From assembly GCA_947095585.1 (NCBI GenBank), contig OX352761.1:58148832-58212831 (forward strand): a DNA stretch of 64,000 bases, read 5' to 3'. The notes beneath the pieces were generated by a model. That model saw only the letters and a list, made by a program, of their open reading frames with translations, was not told where the DNA came from and did no database searches. Shown one piece after another: positions 22,745 through 30,989 of the stretch (the stretch's first letter is position 1; each line of letters begins with the position of its first letter). The position numbers and the translations under genes are program-made. Source of the stretch: Nephrocerus scutellatus. Its lineage: Eukaryota > Arthropoda > Insecta > Diptera > Pipunculidae.

Positions 22745-22969
22745 TTATACCTGGGCTGGTCGCCGCTCTAAATGCTTAATTGTGTCGGCTATTATTTTTC
22801 GCCTATAGTGCTGTAGTCCCTGGTATATGAATGCAATTATAAGTGCTGTTATGAACATTAGTAACAGTACTGCAGCGGTCATATCTGTCGGTTTCTCCTG
22901 TTGAAAATTAGGTGCTGCTATTAGCTGGGGTCCGGTGTTGATTACCTCCTTGCTTTCCTTCGTTCCCAT
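22745..22969 (-). CDS. Small membrane protein ORF, 74 aa, possible N-myristoylation
   Basis: It starts MGTKESK, which fits the N-myristoylation pattern MGxxxS. Residues 31-49 are a clean hydrophobic helix (AAVLLLMFITALIIAFIY), followed by a basic segment (HYRRK). The layout suggests a single-pass membrane protein with a basic tail. It overlaps the end of the 158-aa ORF in another frame and precedes gag on the same strand. I know no homologue. Ty3/gypsy elements without env do not usually carry such an ORF, so its conservation should be tested. Confidence 0.5.
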   Translation of the reverse strand: MGTKESKEVINTGPQLIAAPNFQQEKPTDMTAAVLLLMFITALIIAFIYQGLQHYRRKIIADTIKHLERRPAQV

Positions 22970-23384
22970 TGTACCAGCTCTTCGCTTGAGTCGATACTTT
23001 TTTGAATAATTTATGGAATTGCTTGGCTTCTTTCTGTTTTTTCCGGTCCGCTGCCCGCTGTTCCTTCCTTTTCTCCCGCAGTTGTAAAATGAAGTGGTCT
23101 CTAGTGGTGCTGGATTGGCCGGGAATGTTGGCCAATCTTTTTAATTCGGCCTGTTCTTTTCGGAGCTTCACGCGCAGACCTCCTCTTGTTGATTTTTTCT
23201 TCGCTGGTGGTGTTATTAGAGGTTCTTCTGGTGTTCTCTTCGCTGTCCTTCGTCTATATTCTTCTATGGTTAGCGGTCTTGGCCCAACTTTTGGTTCTGG
23301 TTCAATTTTTGTTTTTTTTTTCAGGATCTCGTCGGCTTTTCTAATATACTCGGCTGTGAGGGCCAGTTGTTCCTCGTTGGACAT
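22908..23384 (-). CDS. First ORF of mdg1-like element, 158 aa, very basic
   Basis: The ATG at 23384 follows about 100 bp after the 5' LTR. The protein is lysine/arginine/glutamate-rich, with EEYRRRTAKRTPEEP and a KKKSTRGGLRVKLRK cluster (residues 64-78) that could serve as a nuclear or nucleolar signal or bind nucleic acid. The second half looks helical (KLRKEQAELKRL, LREKRKEQRAADRKKQKEAKQ). I do not recognise a domain. It is uninterrupted although gag and pol are broken. It overlaps the membrane-protein ORF by 62 bp. Confidence 0.5.
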   Translation of the reverse strand: MSNEEQLALTAEYIRKADEILKKKTKIEPEPKVGPRPLTIEEYRRRTAKRTPEEPLITPPAKKKSTRGGLRVKLRKEQAELKRLANIPGQSSTTRDHFILQLREKRKEQRAADRKKQKEAKQFHKLFKKVSTQAKSWYNGNEGKQGGNQHRTPANSST

Positions 23385-23489
23385 TGGGTTTTTTCTTCTT
23401 TTTCACGGCAATAATCTTGATACTGGCAGGATCTTATTAGACTAGCAGGATATTATTAGGTTGGCAGGATCTTCTTAGACTGGTAATAT

Positions 23490-24339
23490 GGAGCAATTTA
23501 GGGCTTTATTTCCATGTACTGTATAATGCTCCTTGATGTCTAGTAACGGGTTCCACTAGTCAAGGCTATTACGCCAGAGACTTGAACCTTTGGGGCAATT
23601 TCCTGCTCTCAAGGTGGGAATTCAACTAGAGGTTCCTGCTAATGCCTTTAGGGTTTAAGGCTCGCAAGCCTAAGAAAACCCTGGTGGTATTGCTTTTGCT
23701 TTCTAGTCTGAAGTTCGAACTAGAAGTGATTTTTATTTGATTCTTGTTGCTTATTTATAGGTGGTCAAAGACTTAAAACATACTACACAATTTAATAAGA
23801 ATACATAGAAAAGTATACACATGTATACTAGGTAGATCGATTAATGCTGGTCAGCATTTTGGCATTATTGCATACCAATATGCCGAACATTCTTAATTGC
23901 TTCAGGTCGCTTGCCTATATATTGCTGATGTGACATATTTACCAGCACAGGCAAGTGACCTACATTGTTTATAATTTTATTGCATGTTCGGTCAACGTCA
24001 TACACCGCAAGGGTAAGTGACCGAACGTTATTTACTTTTTTTATGATCAGCGCTCGCTCGCCTATAATGCTTTCTATGCATTTTGTTTGTTGTCATAGGC
24101 TAACGACCGCCGATCGTACTCTCATTACTTTGTATGCTGCCATGCTCAGGCATGAAGTGTGCTGACAAAGTAATAAGACTCTTTTTTGTTTGTTCACTCG
24201 TTGAGTGTTTAAGCTGTAATATTTTAATTGCGGTTCATATGCAGATGGCATTATGAGGAATACAATGAATCGGGACTATATGAATAATTAATCGATCTAA
24301 CCTTGAATACTATGTTAGCGCTGGTATGCTCCCTTCACA
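23490..24339 (-). repeat. mdg1/412-like LTR, right copy (5' LTR, 850 bp)
   Basis: This is a direct repeat of 16402-17251 and in 5' LTR position for the minus-strand element. One base more (23489) gives TG...CA ends. The expected primer site directly at its inner edge is missing. Instead the leader (23420-23489) carries three GGCAGGATC-like motifs resembling the tRNA-Arg 3' end. The flanks (ACGCTA left, CCTTG right) share no target duplication. Confidence 0.8.
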
Positions 24340-24340
24340 C

Positions 24341-24714
24341 CTTGATCGACTGGCAACTTAAGACCTTTTGCTCTCGCAAGGTTTTCAGCTGAAACAGATG
24401 CTAATTCCTTCGCCTGAAGTTCTTGCAAACGGATTCTAGTTTTGTTTTGAGTGTGGTATAACCGTGTTTAACACGGTCATAGTTCCCAGTACTGAAATAT
24501 TCAGAGTCGGCATTTGTAGCTTGAAACTCCAGCAAAGAAGATATGAATGTCCTCAAATGTACTAAATACCTCGTTGAGGTATTATAGCTTTTTGTTGTAG
24601 TATGGCACTGTACGGCGATCCTTGGGATCCTTTGCCACATTCGTGCTGAGCTGAGTGATTGCCTTTGCAACCTCAGTCTGGTTAGCCAGCAAATCCTCAA
24701 ACGAATGCATATTA
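24341..24714 (-). pseudogene. BEL element 2 gag N-terminus, truncated
   Basis: The minus-strand ATG near 24712 gives MHSFEDLLANQTEVAKAITQ, then a BEL Gag N-terminal layout (TFEDIHI, SEYFSTGNYDRVKHGY, a helical ELQAKELASVSAENLARA) in shifting frames with stops. It ends exactly at the mdg1-like LTR. Because BEL element 1 has its own complete N-terminal gag domain at about 16000-16200, this looks like a separate BEL copy cut by the LTR element. Confidence 0.7.
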
Positions 24715-24786
24715 CTATAAGTATTATTTTTTTTCACTACACGCAATCACAATCACGAGCACTAATACAGCTGTGCAGATCTGCAA

Positions 24787-24804
24787 ATCTCGCCGGGGCC
24801 TCCA
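24787..24804 (-). promoter_or_regulatory. Probable primer-binding site of BEL element 2
   Basis: On the minus strand TGGAGGCCCCGGCGAGAT begins four bases after the LTR end and precedes gag. Position and the TGG start fit a primer site. I could not match it to a particular tRNA with confidence. Confidence 0.55.
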
Positions 24805-24808
24805 GAAA

Positions 24809-25342
24809 TGTTTGTATCTCTTTTTTATAATGAAAACTACGTTCACTAGTTTCTTTTAAGTATATATTTATTTTACTTATAGATGTAAATAACTATAATA
24901 AGTTACGTTATAGGTAAGACTAATTTAAGGAAGAAGACAAGTCACGCACGACCGGGCCGGTTGACGAATGTAAAGCAACTCAAACTTATTTCGACAAAAT
25001 AAATTTAATTTAATTTTGACCACCGTCAACACAGAATGGTGGAATTTGCTGACGGTCGTTTATGTTTATCATAAAATACAATTTATTAAAATTGGATAAT
25101 AACATTTGTTATCAATATTATTAAGATTAGAATATATTGTTTTAAGATTATTTATATTTTTATTTATATTTTTAAATATAATAAATTATGAAAGTTACTT
25201 TAGAATAATATTTTTAACTTTTAGAGTTTGTGAAGGGGCATTAGGATTATCAATTTTAGTATTACCGTTTCGATTCAAATATTTATATGATAATTACAAT
25301 CAAAATAATCGTAATACGTAAATAATCAAAGAATTTTGTCCA
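24809..25342 (-). repeat. 5' LTR of BEL element 2 (534 bp)
   Basis: On the minus strand it runs from TGGACAAAATTC (25342) to ACAAACA (24809). Its first ~280 bp match the shorter LTR remnant beside BEL element 1 (8909-9030). It contains an inverted pair (GACCACCG / TGACGGTC) at 25018-25058. Confidence 0.65.
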
Positions 25343-25986
25343 CCACAAATGCAATAATACGATATTGAAAATTTATTCATTTATTTATATATTCCCTTGG
25401 ACTTGCGTGAGTGCATTAAATCAATTTCGTTGTCGCACTTGTAATACTCCGCCTTCTGGTCTCCGCAACTCGCTTTGCCCATAAACAGATATCACTCCAA
25501 AATTTCGTTTGCTTGAGGGGAGTTACGAATCGTCGCCAACTAGTCGGTGCTTGCGTACATGTGCGGTCCAGTACATTGCATTCGGGAATCGTGATCGAAA
25601 GGAGTTCGTGTGTTGCGGTATCAACGGCAGTTAGGTGTTGAGGCTTCATTTTCGCAGAATACATGAGTTTCGATTACTTTCTACGCCCGCCTCACCTGGA
25701 GACCCCGTCCTAGCTTGTCACCCCTAACTCAAGGACAACGATGGAGACACTCAAAAGTCTACTACGACTGTATTTTGGCCCAGCGTCGCGCATGAGTAAG
25801 GAATATCAAGGAAATAAGGAATATTTACCACAGATATCTATTCAATTAATTTTTATTAGTCTTGTGAAGCGCTGTGTGTGGGGGTATAGCGATTCACTCT
25901 GTGGGGGAATATTTTCCTCTTAACGGTTCACTAACAGTTTTTCTTGCTTTCCTTATTTTTTTTCTCTTTCTCCTATGAAATTCGGT
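25343..25986. other. Unassigned stretch, one possible protein scrap
   Basis: A minus-strand ORF of 82 codons (25664-25416; ATHELLSITIPECN, TSWRRFVTPLKQTKFW) looks like protein rather than noise, perhaps the C-terminus of a retroelement ORF, but I cannot name it. The plus ORF at 25741-25923 is not recognisable. Confidence 0.3.
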
Positions 25987-26442
25987 ATGGTCTTTTGAAG
26001 CTCCTTTGGGGGTCTTTTGAGGGTCTTTAGAGGAGTCTTTTGAGGGTCTTTTTTTAGGTCTTTTGGAGGTCCTTTGAGAGTCTTTTGGGGGTCTTTTGAT
26101 GGTCTTTTGGGGGTATCTTTGGGAGTCTTTTGGAGGTCCTTTCAGGGTCTTTTTGGGGTGATTTGGGTTTTTTGGTGAGTCTTATGGAGGTGTTTTGGGG
26201 GTCCTTTGAGGGTATTTTGAGAAGTCTTTTGGGGGTCCTTTTTGGGGGGGGGGGTCATGTGAGGGTCTTTTGGGGGTCTTTTAAGGGTATTTTGGGGAGT
26301 CTTTTAAGAGTCTTTTTGGGGGTCTTTTGAATATCCTTCGAGGGTCGTTTGAGGGTCTTTTAGGGGTTTTTTATGACTCTTTCGAGGGTATTTTGGAGGT
26401 CTTTTGAGTAGTTTTTTGATGGTCTTTTGGGGTTATTTTCTG
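25987..26442 (+). repeat. Degenerate 11-bp minisatellite (GGTCTTTTGRG)
   Basis: About 40 imperfect units of roughly 11 bp built on GGTCTTTTGRG, with a G10 run near 26245. The small open frame at 26130-26330 is a by-product of the repeat. Confidence 0.85.
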
Positions 26443-26464
26443 GGAAAGTTACACGCACTGTTTT

Positions 26465-26765
26465 TTACTTGTTTTGTTGACTGGCGCGTTAGCAAACAAC
26501 GCTGATGGTTTTCCTACACTGGAATAGGCGACATACAATTGACCATGGAAGCATGTATTTTCAAGGTTAATCCCGCGAAAACTGATTTATTTGTTATTTA
26601 TTTTTTTGTAATTTCGAATGCAAACTGCAGCCGAAACTCCAGGCGCTTAAAGTCTACTGGCAAGTCGGTCGGAATCATTGGGATACGTTGAAAGATCGCA
26701 AAAAACCGTGCAAATGGATCAGCTGTCAAATAACATTTGCGCACGTAACCCAAACAATTAGAATA
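26465..26765 (-). pseudogene. Helitron/Pif1 helicase C-terminus fragment
   Basis: The minus strand reads FQRIPMIPTDLPVDFKRLEF near 26690, then after a break GINLENTCFHGQLYVAYSSVG and PSALFANAP (26570-26480). These are the last helicase motifs of Helitron proteins (normally IPMIPTDLP..F..NKAQGQ..CFSHGQLYVACSRVG). The central NKAQGQS motif is lost. It is in the opposite orientation to the Helitron at 2313-5312. Confidence 0.85.
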
Positions 26766-27180
26766 CACAAATTTAATTTTATTTTAATTTAGGCTGGAAT
26801 GCGTTTCCAAATTTTTCATTTCACCGAAAACATTTAAATAAGTTATTTCCTCATCAAATATCCAATTTATCGTTTTCCAAATTCTTCTGAATTTTATTTT
26901 GCTAAAAATATCTCCGGAAGCATAACGAACAAAACCACAAAAATAATGAACCATATATTTTGTTCCTATCGTCAGGGCATAAAAAAAGGTTTGTCGAATT
27001 TTTCGACTTTCCTTTCTAATTGTCTTTGTTACCCAGGACCACAACGAACAAAACAAAAAAAGAATTACGCAAATACATCGTTCGAATTGTAAGTTCATAC
27101 AAAAACTAGCACTTTCAGTTTTTTCAATTTTCAGGGCAACTTTTCTATCTTTTTTTGCATAAACCTTATTCTGACTATGG
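26766..27180. other. A/T-rich stretch, no recognised gene
   Basis: The 104-codon minus ORF (27098-26784) has no family signature that I recognise and is probably chance. Confidence 0.3.
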
Positions 27181-27860
27181 CGAACATAATAAAATACAAA
27201 AACAACTCATAAAAATTAAAATTTTCCATGTTAATTCTCTAAAAGGAGATACATATGTGTGAAAAGTTTGAACCGGGTTAATTTGGGAAAAATTGATATT
27301 AGATCTCCTTTACTTCAAAATGTTTACAAAAACTGTTGTCGCCGGAGATACACATGTATAAAAAATTTGTATGGAAGCCCCCGACCTTGGGGCCCGATTA
27401 CTTTCAAATTTCAATAGGAAGTGGTGTCATCAAAGAAAAAAATTTTATGGGCACATCTAACACCTCAGGGCCCGTTAACACCAAAAATTTTAGAAAGATA
27501 CAGATTTGTTTAAAATTTAAAGAACATCTGGCTAATTTTTAAAAAATTTATATGGGCACCCCCTGGGCCTCAGAGCCCAATCACTCCAAAATCGGGTTAA
27601 TTTTTTTTAAAAAAATGTATGGGACCTCATGACCACAGGGTTCGGGTCAAAAAGTGTTTTTCATTGGAAATATTCATCTGTATAAAATTTGAAGAAAATC
27701 GGGTTAATTTTTTTTAAAAAAATTTTATGGGGCCTAATGACATGGGGGCCTGGGTTCTCCAAAATTTTTACATAAAATTTTGTCCACCGGAGATACACAT
27801 GCATATAAAATTTGAAATGTGGTCAATTTCTTTAAAAAAATTAAATGGGCTCTCAAGAAT
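27181..27860 (-). repeat. ~118-bp-unit repeat family, minus orientation
   Basis: Units carry, on the minus strand, CCCGATTTTCTTCAAATTTTATACACATGTGTATCTCCG-type blocks followed by GGGCC-rich spacers. The left end (27185-27245) is the reverse complement of the conserved 3' end (TTAGAGAATT..ATG..TTTTAATTTTTATG..TTGTTTTT) found also at 11890, 36760, 52785 and 54495. Non-coding. Confidence 0.7.
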
Positions 27861-27944
27861 TAAATGGCAACTCAAGGTAAAATTACTACATGTAGTTATA
27901 AATGATGCTAAAAATGCCCTCTTTGCGATTGAATACAGGCTTAT

Positions 27945-28870
27945 ATTCGTCTAAGTATGTCTTCGGTTATTTAAATTCTTTGTAATTCTTTCCTTATCTG
28001 TTGAGCTACTGTGTGTATTTGTTGTATAAGTTCTTCTTTTGTATCAATTTCTTTAGAGTATACAAGGGACTTCATAATTCCCCATACATAAAAACCTACT
28101 ACTGTTAGATCTGGGAATCTTGCAGGCCAATGAGTTTGACCATTTCTTCCAATCCAATTATTTGAATAATTTTAATTTAACCAATTCTTAATATATATAC
28201 CGTAGTGACTAGGTGCACCATCATGTTGGTATGTGTGTGAGAATCTACTTAAAACAGAAACATCATAACCTTAAAATTGGTTGGTAAAAATGGTCCAATT
28301 AAATTTCACCTATTACACCAGCCCATACGTTTACACTGAAGCATTGCTTAAATGATGGTTGTTTGTGGAATGAGGATTTTTAGCAGCCCCAGTGTGTAGA
28401 TTGTGAAAGTTTGTTATGCCACCTCTTGTGAATTGAGATTCATCCGTCTATAGAATACGTTTCACAAAACTATCATTGTCAAAATTACTTTCAATCAACG
28501 AATTACCAATTACTCAAATCTTTTATAGTGGTCTATTTGTATAAGTTCTTGTAGTTTGGTATGGATGAAGATGCTCCTTGTGCAACACTTGATGAATTCG
28601 GTAGCAAGACCCGTTTAATTGTAAAGCGAGCTTCCTTATGCTAATATATGGATTTGCTGTTACATTACTAGCTATTTCTTCATCGACATCCAAATGATTT
28701 CTTGAGACTGAATATGGCTCCACCCGCGTATTTGATTTTGTTACGACACATACCTCGCAGTCTTCTATGAATATTTGTAAATACTCTTGCGTCAGGAATG
28801 GGACTCGTTGGGAATCTGCTTGATATTCATGGCGAGCTAGTGATGCATTACCATCGCAAAATCCGTAAAA
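27945..28870 (-). pseudogene. Tc1/mariner-superfamily transposase (DUF4817-type N-terminus)
   Basis: Reading minus: a FLTQEYLQIFIEDC segment (28800), a helix-turn-helix (TANPYISIRKLALQLNGSCYRIHQVLH, about 28665-28585) and HLHPYQTTRTY. A degraded catalytic core follows, and near the C-terminus NGQTHWPARFPDLTVVGFYVWG (28145-28080), matching the usual WPPRSPDLTPLDFFLWG. This enzyme would cut and paste the element. Stops and frameshifts are frequent, so it is dead. Confidence 0.85.
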
Positions 28871-28912
28871 AATGGATACTACTCACCTGAAAACTATGCC
28901 ACCATTAAGACA

Positions 28913-28985
28913 AAAGACACTGCTTAATCAAAGACACTGCTTACTCAAAAAAGACACTGCTTAATCAAAGGCACTGCTTACTCAA
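28913..28985. repeat. Four subterminal direct repeats (AAAGACACTGCTTAMTCAA)
   Basis: Four copies of a ~19-bp unit lie between the transposase start and the right TIR. Subterminal repeats of this kind can be transposase-binding sites, which is inference here. Confidence 0.7.
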
Positions 28986-29188
28986 CATAAGAGTACCGAA
29001 GCAGAGGCAGTAACCGCACACAAAATATCAGATCTGGCATCACGCCAGTGACCAACGGTTTTATCTGGTGTTTTTTTTTGTTTTTTTTTTCGGTCGGGTT
29101 TTCAGGCCATCATAAAGGAATATTAGCCTATATTCAATCACAAGGACATTTTGAGTATCTTTTATAACTACATGTAGTAATTTTACCT

Positions 29189-29640
29189 AATAAAATATTT
29201 AAAAATAAAATGTATATTTTTTTATCATACATTCAAACGTTTATACCGCAATAAATCTCGAGTCTCGAGCCAAACCTTGTATAAGGAGTTGTAAAGAATA
29301 TCAAGGCAAATTAAAATAAGGTAAAAAAAAAATTATAACGGTTTTTTTGAGAAAAATTTAATTTTATATAAAAATCATATTTTTTTATACTTTAAAGTAT
29401 CATAGCTCTCAAACGGTTGCAGATGCAAGATAATACATAAATTTTAAATTAGCCTATACAATTACCAGTCAAATAAGACTTATTTTTCTGAACAACATTT
29501 TTTAAACACCCTGCATCTCAATGGATATCTAAAATTGACCCCCCCCCCCACCCGTACGATTTTTTCTCAGAATGAACCAAGGAATCACCCCTTAACGGAT
29601 TAGCATCTCAAACCCGAACACCATGCATATATATACGCAA
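29189..29640. other. A/T-rich stretch, no gene seen
   Basis: Mostly A/T with a C10-13 run at 29539-29551. A degraded transposon end is possible, but nothing could be assigned. Confidence 0.3.
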
Positions 29641-30989
29641 AAGATATTATTTTATTTTTAAGAATTTTTTCCATACTCCCCCGCGTTGAGCGTTGAGGGC
29701 AACTATGGTTCTCAATTTCAAATTGAAAATTGTGTGCTTGTCTAGGAGCTGGAGTTCGGGCAGGCATGGTGAGATTTCGAGCGTTGGCTTTAAGCCAACC
29801 AAAATACACAACAGAAACAATCGCGAGTATTAAAGCAATATAGCTAACGATGAACTGATGGGCTTTATGTGTTGGCAAGCCATCAGGTCCGGTTTCCATC
29901 ATTTGTAGCTCATTAATTTGTTTTTGGAGTTCTGATGTTTTATTATTTTAGTTAAGTGTAAGATTCATCGGGTAGCTATTTATCAACAGGGATTTCACTA
30001 AAGATGCTATTTATGTTAATTGACGGCTATAATGATGCCCTCATTGTCGTTTAGTACAAATATTAAGAAGAAATTGTTGCTCCGTGTTGTTTTATAATGC
30101 AATTTGCCTTGGTTTTCAAAACACCATATCCAGAGATAGAGTAAGTGAAAACAGTCTCGAGGCACACTATGTTGATCGTGATTTGTTCTGCCAAAGAGAA
30201 AAGCCAGACACTGGGATTAAGTAGTTGTGTCCACTCAGCAGCTTCATCTATTGTTTCGGAGGCACAGCTACTTGGTGGCTGTTGCTTATCGAAAAGTTAA
30301 GACTCACATTTACTCACATTTGAATTCCTGTCGTTTGATATAAAGATAATTCTGAGGAGATCCAACTCAGTACAATTTGTGAGTCAGTCCAACAATATAT
30401 TTGCATATCCTTTATTCCCAATGTGCCTTTCAAACGATTGGCTAGCTGTGTCGACCACCTTGCTGCTTGAAGTTCAAGTCGTGGTATCGTAACATTTTTT
30501 GTTGGCGAGGCTCTTGAATTTCAACAAAGTAATTTTACTGCGTTACCGTTTTTGCCTAAAGATTTTATATGACCGAACCATAGGCTCTCGATGGTTTGGC
30601 TCGGATCATCCGTAAACAAATGCCAGGGAATAGTTACGTCGTCTAACCTATTCCACAGATCTTGAATAAAACTTTTGGCGATAATTACGATTAGACTCAA
30701 AAGACTAATAGGATCGAAATTGTAATCGAACTTCGGAAAGAACAGTTCTTAACTTTCCATGCTGTTTTGATTGATATTATATCTGGCCTTGGAAGCCAAG
30801 ATATGCCATGGGTCTTTACAGCATTCATCTGCCCGTCCGTTATATCTAATTTCAATTCAATGTCATTTCCTGGGACATTTTGCAGTAGGGCACTGTGGTT
30901 GCTGCACCATTTAAGTAATCTCATTCCAGCTGTGCCAAGCATCTCAATGACTTAAGCTTGTATTGTTATTGCTTCGTCAAGGTCATTGC
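29641..30989 (-). pseudogene. BEL element 3 (same family as element 1): env end joined to pol
   Basis: The purine tract GGGGGAGTA at about 29672-29680 and Env C-terminus match 9031-9700. Here the membrane anchor survives (FIVSYIALILAIVSVVYFGW, about 29850-29790). Env then joins, after a deletion that removes integrase, to the RNase H/RT tether (DITDGQMNAVKTHGISWLPRPD near 30830). At 30989 the RT is split by a LINE, and it resumes at about 35690. About 43 bp of RT around YVDDV is missing at the split. Multiple stops. Confidence 0.85.

Larger units (their letters stand above)
27875..29188 (-). mobile_element. Tc1/mariner-like DNA transposon with ~70-bp TIRs
   Basis: The ends are inverted repeats: AGGTAAAATTACTACATGTAG at 27875 and its complement ending at 29188, continuing with mismatches to GATTGAATAYAGGCTWATATTC. 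The 1.3-kb length is typical of IS630/Tc1/mariner elements. An obvious TA duplication is not preserved at the edges. It contains a broken transposase and a direct-repeat cluster beside the right TIR. Confidence 0.85.

Noticed and set aside
23002..23445. 147-codon plus-strand ORF
   Set aside because: It is the antisense shadow of the 158-aa minus-strand ORF, which has better start context and element position.
26784..27098. 104-codon minus-strand ORF with hydrophobic start
   Set aside because: A/T-rich, no known domain, no splice or promoter context; most likely chance.
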